Below are positions 54,173-61,810 of a DNA stretch of 64,000 nucleotides, one piece after another. The notes beneath the pieces were generated by a model that searched no databases, was not told the origin of the DNA, and was given only the letters and a program-made list of their open reading frames with translations. A program made the position numbers and the translations under genes. Source of the DNA: Knoellia aerolata DSM 18566. Its GTDB lineage: Bacteria; Actinomycetota; Actinomycetes; Actinomycetales; Dermatophilaceae. Where the stretch lies: positions 1 to 64,000 of the forward strand of contig NZ_AVPL01000010.1 in assembly GCF_000768695.1 (NCBI RefSeq), given 5' to 3'. Position 1 is the stretch's first letter. Every line of letters starts with the position of its first letter.

Positions 54173-55356
54173 CGCGCCATCTCCTTGGGCAGTTCGAGGA
54201 CGTGGTCGGCGAGGATGGTGCGTTGGACCTCGGCCGAACCGCCGAGGATCGTCGCGGACCGGCTGTACCACCAGTCAGCACGCCAGGCCCTGACCGCCGC
54301 GGAGTCCGAGAGAAGGAAGTCGGATCCCAGCAGGTCGCGCGCGAGGTCGTGCAGACCCTGCTCGGCAGAAGCGAGGAGGATCTTGTCCACGCTGGCCTCG
54401 GGCCCGACCGTGTCGCCCGCAGCCAGGCGGCGAACGGTCTGGGAGCTGCGGGCGCGGAGGGTGATGATGTCGACGTAGCACGCGCCGAACCGCCGCCGGG
54501 CTCCGTCCGGCAGAGGGCCGGGGAGCTCACCCACGAGTCGCCGGAGCTCGGTGATGCGGCGTAGGGCCACAGACGCGGTCTGCCAGGCGTACATGGCGCG
54601 TTCGTACTGCAGGAGGAACATCGCCACCGCCCAACCCTGTCCCTCCGTCCCGACCAGCTGGTCGGCGGGCACGATGACGTCGTCGAAGAAGATCTCAGCC
54701 AGCTCGTTGTCGCCGCTGGCCAGAGCGATCGGACGCACGCTGACGCCGGGGGAGTCGACGTCGACCATGAGCATCGACAGGCCCCGGTGACGAGACTCCG
54801 TCGTGCCGGTGCGGACGAGGCAGACGAGGCGCGTGGCCGTGGCACCGTGGCTCGTCCACAGTTTCTGTCCCGAGAGGACGTAGTGGTCGGCCTGACGGGT
54901 GGCCTTGGTGCGCAGCGCGGCAAGGTCGCTGCCGGCTTCGGGCTCGGAGAAGCACTGCCCCCACCACTCCTCGCCGCGCAGGAAGGCCGCCGCATGTCGT
55001 CGCGCCAGGTGCGGGCTGAACTTCGTCACAGCGGGGACGAGGGTCTCGATGAGGAGGTGTGGTTCGGGGACGGGCAGGCCGGACCGGGACAGCTCGTCGT
55101 AGAGCACACCGCGGTGGCGCTCGTCCCCACCGAGCCCGCCGATCTCCGTGGGCCAGCCGTAGAGGTTCCACCCGCCCTCAGCAGCGAGGTGGGACATCAG
55201 CCTCGCATCCGAGGTGATGCGTTCCTCCGTACTCTTGTGCCCTCGCTCCCGGAACCGAGCGAGGGACGGGGCAGTCGCGAGGTGACGACGCAGCGCGTGC
55301 CGGTACTCGTCCGGATCAGTGGCGTATGCCGTGTTCTCCGCGCCGTTCTCACTCAC
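54169..55356 (-). CDS. acyl-CoA dehydrogenase, alpha-type subunit (FadE)
   Basis: 395 residues. GQCFSEPEAGSDLAALRTKA, GQKLWTSHGA, Glu-Arg in LLQYERAMYAW, and LGGSAEVQRTILADHVLELP. These are alpha-chain motifs; the QFG-FQ motif is absent and supplied by the next gene. The GTG at 55356 overlaps the hydratase stop by eight bases. A GTG three codons earlier (55365) is possible; neither has a distinct ribosome site, so coupling to the upstream gene is likely. Confidence 0.87.
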   Translation of the reverse strand: MSENGAENTAYATDPDEYRHALRRHLATAPSLARFRERGHKSTEERITSDARLMSHLAAEGGWNLYGWPTEIGGLGGDERHRGVLYDELSRSGLPVPEPHLLIETLVPAVTKFSPHLARRHAAAFLRGEEWWGQCFSEPEAGSDLAALRTKATRQADHYVLSGQKLWTSHGATATRLVCLVRTGTTESRHRGLSMLMVDVDSPGVSVRPIALASGDNELAEIFFDDVIVPADQLVGTEGQGWAVAMFLLQYERAMYAWQTASVALRRITELRRLVGELPGPLPDGARRRFGACYVDIITLRARSSQTVRRLAAGDTVGPEASVDKILLASAEQGLHDLARDLLGSDFLLSDSAAVRAWRADWWYSRSATILGGSAEVQRTILADHVLELPKEMAR

Positions 55357-56182
55357 TACTACCACCTGCAGCCCGTGCGGTGGACCGGGCGAGGAAGGCC
55401 CGGACGAGGTCCTGGTGCTCAGGGGTGTCGAAGGAGGCGAACTCCTCCTGCAGGGCGTACTCGAGCACGCCGGCGACCGCGCGTTTCATGTGCATGTTCA
55501 GCGCGCGCTTGGTGCTCTGAACGGCCTGGGGGGGCTGCGCAGCGAGCCTGTCCGCGAACGCCAGCGCGGCGTCCATGAGCTCGGCGTCGGGGACGACCCG
55601 GTTGGCGAGACCGAGCTCGACAGCCCGGGCAGCGGGAATGCGCTCACTCGTGAGCAGGTACTCCTTGGCACGCAGCATCGACATCAGCATCGGCCAGGTG
55701 GGGGCGCCTCCGTCGGCGGCGGTCAGGCCCACCCCGACGTGCGGGTCGGCGATGAACGCGGACTCGGCCATGATGACGATGTCGCTGGCCACGGCGAGGT
55801 TGCAGCCGAGACCTACCGCGGGCCCGTTGACGGCAGCCACGACCGGCAGCGGGAAGTCGAGAATCTCGGTGAGCAGTCGGCGGGCACCGTCGATCTCGCG
55901 GCGACGCGCCTCCCGGTCCTCCCAGAGCTCGACGAAGTGGTTGAAGTCGCCCCCCGCACTGAACGCTTTCCCCGCACCGGTGAGGACGACGGCGCGAGCC
56001 TCAGGATCCTCGGCAAGGTGCCGCCACACCCCGATGAGTGCACCGTGCAAAGCCTCGTTGGTGGCGTTGAGGTGTTCTGGCCGGTTGAGCGTCACGATGC
56101 GAACCGCGCCGCGCGACTCGATGAGCAGCTCGGGTGCGAATGGGTGGTCCACGGATCCTCCTGGCAGACGTCGGAACTCCAT
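55349..56182 (-). CDS. enoyl-CoA hydratase/isomerase
   Basis: 277 residues. Oxyanion segments are LTGAGKAFSAGGDFNHF and VNGPAVGLGCNLAVASDIV. The active-site region is FIADPHVGVGLTAADGGAPTW with Asp in place of the first hydratase Glu. AKEYLLTSERI keeps a Glu at the second place. Similar proteins appear in steroid clusters (EchA-type). First gene of the six-gene minus-strand operon (hydratase, two dehydrogenase pairs, synthetase). The ATG at 56182 is preferred to a TTG that lies inside the operator. Confidence 0.87.
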   Translation of the reverse strand: MEFRRLPGGSVDHPFAPELLIESRGAVRIVTLNRPEHLNATNEALHGALIGVWRHLAEDPEARAVVLTGAGKAFSAGGDFNHFVELWEDREARRREIDGARRLLTEILDFPLPVVAAVNGPAVGLGCNLAVASDIVIMAESAFIADPHVGVGLTAADGGAPTWPMLMSMLRAKEYLLTSERIPAARAVELGLANRVVPDAELMDAALAFADRLAAQPPQAVQSTKRALNMHMKRAVAGVLEYALQEEFASFDTPEHQDLVRAFLARSTARAAGGSSE

Positions 56183-56193
56183 TCGAACCGTAG

Positions 56194-56222
56194 TTGACGA
56201 ATCTGTCAAGTAGTCCTAGCCT
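56194..56222 (+). promoter_or_regulatory. divergent control region: operator over the -35 box of the SDR/thiolase operon
   Basis: Plus strand: -35 TTGACG (56194-56199), 17 bases, -10 TAGCCT (56217-56222). The operator TTGAC-GAATCT-GTCAA (56194-56209) is the best copy in the island, with both half-sites perfect. It lies 12 bases before the start codon of the divergent hydratase gene, so one site can control both operons. Confidence 0.75.
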
Positions 56223-56259
56223 TCGGGAGTCGCTGATGGTCCAACAAAGGAGTTCCGGC

Positions 56260-57186
56260 ATGGCACAAGCGCGTCTGCTCGAGGGTCGAGTCATCATGGT
56301 GACCGGCGCCGGGCGTGGCTTGGGACGAAGCCACAGCCTTGAGCTCGCGGCGCACGGAGCAACGGTCATCGTCAACGATCTCGGTGTGGGACTGGGGGGA
56401 GAACGGTCCGACGACGATCCTGCCCAAGAGGTCGTGGACACGATCACGAGCTCTGGTGGAAAGGCCGCCCTGGCCCCCGGTTCCGCGAGTGACTGGGACG
56501 CCATGGCGGCGGCCGTGGCCACGACCGTCGACTCCTTCGGCCGGCTCGACGGAATCGTCAACAACGCGGGGATCCTGCGTGACGCGACGATCACCAACAT
56601 GAGTGAGAAGGACTGGGACGCTGTCCTCGACGTGCACCTCAAGGGGACGTTCACGTTGACCCGCCACGCGTGCGAGTACTGGCGGGCCGAGCACAAGGCT
56701 GGACGCCCTGTCGCTGGCCGCATCGTCAACACCACCTCCGGTGCGGGTCTGGCGGGCAACGTCGGGCAGGCCGGCTACTCGGCGGCCAAGGCCGGGATCA
56801 TCGCGCTCACGCAGGTCACGGCCATGGAGGGCTCGCGCTACGGCGTGACCGCCAACGCCATCTCCCCGATCGCCGCGACCCGGATGATGGCCAGTGCGGG
56901 CATCGCAACCTCGGACACCGATGGATGGGACCCGCTCGATCCGGCCAACGCCTCGCCCGTGGTCGCGTGGCTGTGCTCCGAGGCGTCCGGGTGGATCACG
57001 GGCCAGGTGCTGCGCATCGACGGCAGCCGGCTCATCGCGATGGAAGCGTGGAGCACGGGTCGCTCCCACGTCGCCAAGACGGGAGAGCGTCTCGATGCTG
57101 CCGAGCTGGACCTTGGTATGCGACGGGCGCTGGGTGCGTTCCCCGGTGGTCTTGCCGCTCTCGGCTCTCCCGCGGTGTCCCGATGA
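56260..57186 (+). CDS. SDR-family 3-hydroxyacyl-CoA dehydrogenase (MFE-type)
   Basis: 308 residues, homologous to the dehydrogenase part of peroxisomal multifunctional enzyme type 2. Marks are VIMVTGAGRGLGRSHSLELA, VNDLGVGLGGE, VNNAGILRDATI, TFTLTRHACEYWRAEHKAG and AGYSAAKAGIIALTQV (Tyr/Lys). No hydratase domain is attached. It oxidises a 3-hydroxyacyl-CoA; the steroid homologue Hsd4A has the same layout. The ATG at 56260 follows AAAGGAG by eight bases and is preferred to an in-frame ATG at 56236. First gene of the operon running to the end of the window. Confidence 0.88.
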   Translation: MAQARLLEGRVIMVTGAGRGLGRSHSLELAAHGATVIVNDLGVGLGGERSDDDPAQEVVDTITSSGGKAALAPGSASDWDAMAAAVATTVDSFGRLDGIVNNAGILRDATITNMSEKDWDAVLDVHLKGTFTLTRHACEYWRAEHKAGRPVAGRIVNTTSGAGLAGNVGQAGYSAAKAGIIALTQVTAMEGSRYGVTANAISPIAATRMMASAGIATSDTDGWDPLDPANASPVVAWLCSEASGWITGQVLRIDGSRLIAMEAWSTGRSHVAKTGERLDAAELDLGMRRALGAFPGGLAALGSPAVSR

Positions 57187-58415
57187 GCACCCTGCGGGGT
57201 GTGGGCACCTATCTTCCCGTGTGGGAGAACGCCGGTCGTCGTGTCGTGGGCCGGGACGAGGATGCGCTGACCCTCGCCGTTGCGGCGGGCCGCGCGCTCA
57301 TGGACGGACTGCGATCCGGCTCGGTCACGGGTGACGACGGTGACGACGTCAGGCAGGTGGTGCTCGTGAGTCGAGACCTGCCCCTCGCCGAAGGCGGCAA
57401 CTCCGCGGCGCTTCTCGCGGGCCTGGGCCTGGCCGATACCACCCCGGTCGTGGAGCAGGTGGGTGGAGCGCCGGCCGTCCTCGACGCCGTCGTCAGCGCG
57501 GCGTCTGGAACGCTCGTTCTGGCCGCGGATCTCGAGCCGGCGGGAGCGGGCGCGGTGCTCATCGGAGCCGAGGACGCTGACGGAGCCGAGGGCTCCGTCA
57601 GCCTCCGGGTGCTCGGGCGCGTCACGGGCAGCCTGCCGATCACGAGTCGTGGTCGCGACGGGGAGCGCTGGGACTACGACGACTCGCGCTTGTTGTTCGA
57701 GCGTGGCACCAAGAAGGCGTTGTCGGCGCTGGCCCTCGAGACTCCACCGACGCTCGTCGCCGGCCTGTCCGCGAAGCCGGCGGGTCAGGTCTCCGGTGGT
57801 CGAGCGCCGTCCCTGCCCACGCTCGGTGGCAGCTCGACCGTGTTCGCGCTTGCCGCCGCCACCGCGGGAGACGTCCTCGTGGCAACTGAGCAGGGGAGCG
57901 CGGTGGCCGCGACCATCCTGGGAAGCCCGCGGGTCCACCGCGACGAGCCGTCGCCAAGGCCGCTCGCTCGCACCCGCTCCACACCCGGACCCGACATCGG
58001 AATCTCACTGCCGGCGTACGAGCGTGCCTTCGCCGCCAAGGTGCGTTGGGAGGCAGGGAGCTGCGACGCCTGTGGTCAGCTGGCCATGCCGCCTCGGCGT
58101 CGCTGCACGGCGTGCGGGTCCGAGGAAGGCTGGTCACTCTCACCGCTGCCGCGCAGCGGTGAGGTCTACACCAAGGTGGACATCCACGTTCCCGTCCCCG
58201 GGCGAGAGACACCGTATTCACTGGCCATCGTCCAGCTCGACGACACCGACGTCCGGACCCTCGTCACGGTGACGGGCGTGCCCGCTGGCGCCGTCGACAT
58301 CGGGGACCGCGGACGGTTGGTGCTCCGCCTCGTGGATGTGCGGTCGGGAGTGCCCGACTACGGACACGCACTCCTGCCAGACCTGACCGACCAGCCACAA
58401 GGAGAGAGCGCATGA
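57183..58415 (+). CDS. HMG-CoA synthase-like domain fused to zinc-ribbon OB-fold (DUF35)
   Basis: 410 residues. The first ~270 resemble a ketoacyl-ACP synthase III/HMG-CoA synthase fold (GVGTYLPVWENAGRRVVGRDEDALTLA, then PSLPTLGGSSTVFALAAAT). They lack an obvious nucleophile Cys in the expected loop (PVVEQVGGAPAVLDAV). The last ~130 are DUF35: an intact four-Cys ribbon (CDACG and CTACG) and an OB-fold (SGEVYTKVDIHVPVP, PYSLAIVQLDD). Likely a scaffold or enzyme acting with the thiolase encoded next. The ATG overlaps the SDR stop. Confidence 0.8.
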   Translation: MSTLRGVGTYLPVWENAGRRVVGRDEDALTLAVAAGRALMDGLRSGSVTGDDGDDVRQVVLVSRDLPLAEGGNSAALLAGLGLADTTPVVEQVGGAPAVLDAVVSAASGTLVLAADLEPAGAGAVLIGAEDADGAEGSVSLRVLGRVTGSLPITSRGRDGERWDYDDSRLLFERGTKKALSALALETPPTLVAGLSAKPAGQVSGGRAPSLPTLGGSSTVFALAAATAGDVLVATEQGSAVAATILGSPRVHRDEPSPRPLARTRSTPGPDIGISLPAYERAFAAKVRWEAGSCDACGQLAMPPRRRCTACGSEEGWSLSPLPRSGEVYTKVDIHVPVPGRETPYSLAIVQLDDTDVRTLVTVTGVPAGAVDIGDRGRLVLRLVDVRSGVPDYGHALLPDLTDQPQGESA

Positions 58416-59572
58416 GGCGAGTCGCCATCGTGGGTGCCGGGATGACGCCCTTCAAGGAGCACTTCGACCTCGGGATCAAGGACCTTGTCCCGATGGCAGT
58501 CAGTGAGATGGCCGGCAGCGTCGACAAGGGGCTGGACCGGGCGGACATCCAGGCTGCTTGGTTCGGCGAGCTCACGACGACCGACGGGTTCCCTGCGGGG
58601 ATCCTCGCGGACTCCTGTGACCTCATGGACATTCCTGTGACCCGTGTCGAGAACGCGTGTGCCACCGGCAATGACGCGGTGCGAAACGCCACGTATGCCG
58701 TGGCCTCGGGAGCCTTCGACGTCGTCCTGGTGGTGGGTGCCGACAAGGTGCGTGAGTCGTCGTCCAGGTCTACGTTCTGGGAGTGGGCCAAGCTCACCCG
58801 CGATGTCGCGTGGGACTATCCGGTCGGCCTCGTGGCGCCCGCCAACTTCGCACTTCATGCTGCGCGCTACCTCCACGAGTCGCCGGCCACGCGCGAGCAC
58901 ATGGCCATGGTGGCAGTGAAGAACCACAAGCACGCTGTGCCCAACCCGAAGGCGCAGCTGCGCTACGAGATCACCGTGGAGCAGGTCCTCAGTGCGCCGA
59001 TGGTCGTGGCACCCTTCGGCCTGCTCGACTGCACGCCGCAGAGTGACGGGGCTGCGGCGCTGCTGGTGGTCTCCGAAGACGTTGTCGAGCAGTACACCGA
59101 CCATCCCGTGTGGGTGCGTGGCGTCGGTTTGGGGCTCGATCGAGTGATGCACCAGCACAAGGCGGACATGACCTCCTTTCCGGCCACCGTGAAGGCTGCG
59201 AGGGCGGCGTACGCGATGGCCGGCATCGGTCCGCAGGACATCGACCTGGCGGAGGTTCACGACTGCTTCTCGGCGGTCGAGCTGATCTCGTACGAAGACC
59301 TCGGCTTTACGGACAGGTTTGGCGCAGCGGCGTACGTGGCCAGTGGGGCCACGACGGTCGGCGGCGCTCGGCCGGTCAATGCCAGTGGAGGGCTCAAGGC
59401 CAAGGGCCACCCTCCGGGCGCGACCGGCGTGGCCCAGTGTGTGGAACTGTTCGAGCAACTGCGCGGGCATGCTTCCAACCAGGTCGACGGCGCCACGACG
59501 GCACTGGCCCACAACATCGGCGGCCCCACCGCAGTCTCCGCCGTCACCGTGCTCTCCAGCGAGAAGGGCTGA
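58412..59572 (+). CDS. SCP2-type thiolase / acetyl-CoA acetyltransferase
   Basis: 386 residues with a working-looking active site: nucleophile Cys in VENACATGNDAV, AEVHDCFSAVELI (HDCF) and GGLKAKGHPPGATG (GHP). The C-terminal AHNIGGP takes the place of the second Cys loop, as usual for SCP2-type thiolases. It should cleave a 3-ketoacyl-CoA, possibly branched. Its ATG overlaps the stop of the OB-fold fusion (ATGA), which suggests that the two proteins work together. Confidence 0.87.
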   Translation: MRRVAIVGAGMTPFKEHFDLGIKDLVPMAVSEMAGSVDKGLDRADIQAAWFGELTTTDGFPAGILADSCDLMDIPVTRVENACATGNDAVRNATYAVASGAFDVVLVVGADKVRESSSRSTFWEWAKLTRDVAWDYPVGLVAPANFALHAARYLHESPATREHMAMVAVKNHKHAVPNPKAQLRYEITVEQVLSAPMVVAPFGLLDCTPQSDGAAALLVVSEDVVEQYTDHPVWVRGVGLGLDRVMHQHKADMTSFPATVKAARAAYAMAGIGPQDIDLAEVHDCFSAVELISYEDLGFTDRFGAAAYVASGATTVGGARPVNASGGLKAKGHPPGATGVAQCVELFEQLRGHASNQVDGATTALAHNIGGPTAVSAVTVLSSEKG

Positions 59573-59577
59573 CCCTG

Positions 59578-60033
59578 ATGAACGCCTACACCCGACCGGA
59601 CTTCCGCCTCCCCCCGCAGCCGACGGCCGAGTCGGCCGCTTTTTGGACCGGCGGCGAGCGCGGGAAGCTGCTCGTCATGCGGTGCCGTGCCTGCGGCCAC
59701 TTCTTCCACCCGCCCGCGCCTGTCTGCTTCCGCTGCCGCAGCCTCGACGTCGCCCCCGAGGCGACGTCGGGACGTGGCACGGTGGCGGCCTTCACCGTGA
59801 ACCAGCAGCAGTGGTTGCCGGGGCTGCCGCCGCCCTACGTGGTCGCCATGATCGAGCTCGCCGAGGACCACGATGTTCGCGTCACGAGCAACGTGGTGGA
59901 CGTCGACCCGAAGGACCTGCGGGTGGGGCTGCCGGTCGAGGTCTTCTTCGAGGAATGGGGTGAGGGCGAGGATCGCGTGTGGATCCCCCTCTTCCAGCCG
60001 GCAACGGACACGCACGAAGGAGAGCTGGCATGA
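59578..60033 (+). CDS. zinc-ribbon OB-fold (DUF35) protein, ChsH2-type partner
   Basis: 151 residues. The N-terminal helix region with ESAAFWTGGERGKLLVMRC leads into a four-Cys ribbon (CRACG and CFRCRS). The OB-fold follows (GTVAAFTVNQQQWLPGLPPPY, VAMIELAEDHDVRVTSNVV, LRVGLPVEVFFEEW). This is the standard partner of Ltp2-like aldolases; the DUF35 part of ChsH2 is needed for Ltp2 activity in steroid degraders. The ATG at 59578 lies six bases after the thiolase gene, and its stop overlaps the next start as ATGA. Confidence 0.87.
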   Translation: MNAYTRPDFRLPPQPTAESAAFWTGGERGKLLVMRCRACGHFFHPPAPVCFRCRSLDVAPEATSGRGTVAAFTVNQQQWLPGLPPPYVVAMIELAEDHDVRVTSNVVDVDPKDLRVGLPVEVFFEEWGEGEDRVWIPLFQPATDTHEGELA

Positions 60034-61220
60034 GTCGCGGAGGACCTTTCGAGGGCAAGGCAGTTCTCACCGGGGCAGGCAAGTCCCAGGTGGGGCGTCG
60101 CCTGGGCCGGACCGGGCTTGACCTCACCGTCGAGGCGTGCCTCCGCGCCATCGAGGACGCCGGGCTCAGCGTCGATGACATCGACGGGGTCGCGAGCTAC
60201 CCGGGCGGGGGCGTGCCCCAGCCCGGCTTCTCGGGTGCCAGCACCCATGAGCTTCAGAACGCGTTGGGCATTCGCGCCACTTGGTACATGAGCGGAGCCG
60301 AGACGGCCGGCCAGATCGGCCCGGTCATCGAGGCCTGCATGGCCGTCGCACTCGGCCTGGCCAACCATGTCGTGGTCTTCCGCTCCGTCTGGGAGTCGAC
60401 GGCCCAGGCCTCAGGCAACCGCGCTTCCGTGCTCAGTGGTGGTGGCAAGGCTGCCGGGCACCTCGAGTACTTCGGACCGTTCGGCGCGGTCTCCCCATCG
60501 AGCTGGCTCGCGATGCCGGCCCAGCGCTACATGCACGACTTCGGACTCACCCGGGAGCACCTCGGCGCCATCGCCATCAACGCGCGCGCCCACGCCGGGC
60601 GCAACGCCGATGCGGTCTACCGGGACCCCCTGACGATGGAGGAGTATCTCGGCTCCAGGATGATCTCCGAGCCCTTCTGCCTCTACGACTGCGATGTGCC
60701 CTGTGACGGCGCGACGGCAGTGATCGTCTCCCGTCGCGACGCCACCAGTGGGCTGGCCCACCCAGCGCTGACGGTCGAGTCCGTGGGCACAGGAATGCTG
60801 GAGCGCGCAACCTGGGACCAGCGACGCGACCTCACGACCATGGCCGCCCATGACGCTGCGGCAACGATGTGGCAGCGCACCACCCTCACGGCGAAGGACG
60901 TCGACCACGCCGAGCTCTACGACGGGTTCAGCTATCTCACGGTCACCTGGTTGGACGCCCTCGGGTTCTTCCCCCATGGTGAGGCCGGCCAGTTCATCGG
61001 TGCGGGGGAGCGGTTCGGGCTGGATGGTTCGCTGCCGCTCAACACCAGTGGCGGACAGCTCTCCGGCGGTCGGCTGCACGGACTCGGGTTCCTCCACGAG
61101 GCCTGTGTCCAGCTGTGGGGGGAGGGCGGCGACCGTCAGGCCACCAACAGTCCTGAGGTGGCAGTGGTCGCCGTCGGAGGTGGACCAGTCGCAGGTTCCC
61201 TCCTGCTCAGCACCCACTGA
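60030..61220 (+). CDS. Ltp2-like thiolase-fold protein (probable retro-aldolase)
   Basis: 396 residues. The nucleophile position of the thiolase fold is Ala (MSGAETAGQIGPVIEA), so it is not a thiolase. Instead AELYDGFSYLTVTW and NTSGGQLSGGRLHGLGFLHEACVQLWG match the Ltp2 family, which uses tyrosines to split a 3-hydroxy (aldol) acyl-CoA into a ketone and acetyl- or propionyl-CoA. Coupling to the DUF35 gene by ATGA overlap is the known Ltp2-ChsH2 arrangement. The aldol substrate here is unknown. Confidence 0.85.
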   Translation: MSRGGPFEGKAVLTGAGKSQVGRRLGRTGLDLTVEACLRAIEDAGLSVDDIDGVASYPGGGVPQPGFSGASTHELQNALGIRATWYMSGAETAGQIGPVIEACMAVALGLANHVVVFRSVWESTAQASGNRASVLSGGGKAAGHLEYFGPFGAVSPSSWLAMPAQRYMHDFGLTREHLGAIAINARAHAGRNADAVYRDPLTMEEYLGSRMISEPFCLYDCDVPCDGATAVIVSRRDATSGLAHPALTVESVGTGMLERATWDQRRDLTTMAAHDAAATMWQRTTLTAKDVDHAELYDGFSYLTVTWLDALGFFPHGEAGQFIGAGERFGLDGSLPLNTSGGQLSGGRLHGLGFLHEACVQLWGEGGDRQATNSPEVAVVAVGGGPVAGSLLLSTH

Positions 61221-61273
61221 CGGTCCCCATGTACTTCGCCCATCCCGCAGCCCAAGCCATCAAAGGAGCCCTT

Positions 61274-61810
61274 GTGCCGGACGTGATCGACCCTGCCACC
61301 GCACCCTCGAACGTCACCGTCTATCGGGGGGTCGACGACCTGTCCGCCGCAGTGGGTGTCGAGCTCGGCCCCACCGACTGGCTCACCATGACCCAGGACC
61401 GCATCGACGCGTTTGCCGATGCGACCGAGGACCACCAGTGGATCCACGTCGACCCGTCACGGGCGTCCGAGAGCCCCTACGGCGCCACCATCGCGCACGG
61501 CTTCCTCACCCTGTCGCTGGTTCCGCACTTCATGAGCTCGCTGCGTCGGTTCGATCGCGTACGTATGGGTCTCAACTACGGGCTCGACAAGGTCCGCTTC
61601 CCTGCCGCCGTGCCCAGCGGGGCTCGACTCCGGGGGCGGATGCGACTTGACGGCGTGGAACCGCTGCCCAGCAACGGCGTTCAGCTCACCACGACCATCA
61701 CCATCGAGGTCGAGGGCAACGCCAAGCCGGCATGCGTCGCCACCCTGGTCAGTCGCTACTCCTTCCACGACACCGCCGAGGGCGACGACAGGAGCCAGAG
61801 CGATGACTGA
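61274..61810 (+). CDS. MaoC-type (R)-specific enoyl-CoA hydratase
   Basis: 178 residues, hot-dog fold. The hydratase-2 motif is seen in FADATEDHQWIHVDPSRASESPYGATIAHGFLTLSL with Asp and His. The rest (GLNYGLDKVRFPAAVPSGARLRG) fits MaoC/NodN proteins. It hydrates an enoyl-CoA, producing the hydroxyacyl-CoA that an Ltp2-type aldolase could cleave. The GTG at 61274 is chosen because AAAGGAG lies five bases upstream; an in-frame ATG at 61229 would swallow this site. Its end overlaps the next gene by eight bases. Confidence 0.87.
   Translation: MPDVIDPATAPSNVTVYRGVDDLSAAVGVELGPTDWLTMTQDRIDAFADATEDHQWIHVDPSRASESPYGATIAHGFLTLSLVPHFMSSLRRFDRVRMGLNYGLDKVRFPAAVPSGARLRGRMRLDGVEPLPSNGVQLTTTITIEVEGNAKPACVATLVSRYSFHDTAEGDDRSQSDD

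Noticed and set aside
27303-56222. KstR or KstR2 operators of the cholesterol regulon
   Set aside because: The repeated element is TTGAC-N6-GTCAA, which does not fit the KstR (TnnAACnnGTTnnA) or KstR2 (AnCAAGnnCTTGnT) patterns.
59110-59577. A longer OB-fold gene starting inside the preceding thiolase gene
   Set aside because: The extension is out-of-frame thiolase sequence; the DUF35 family N terminus begins at 59578.
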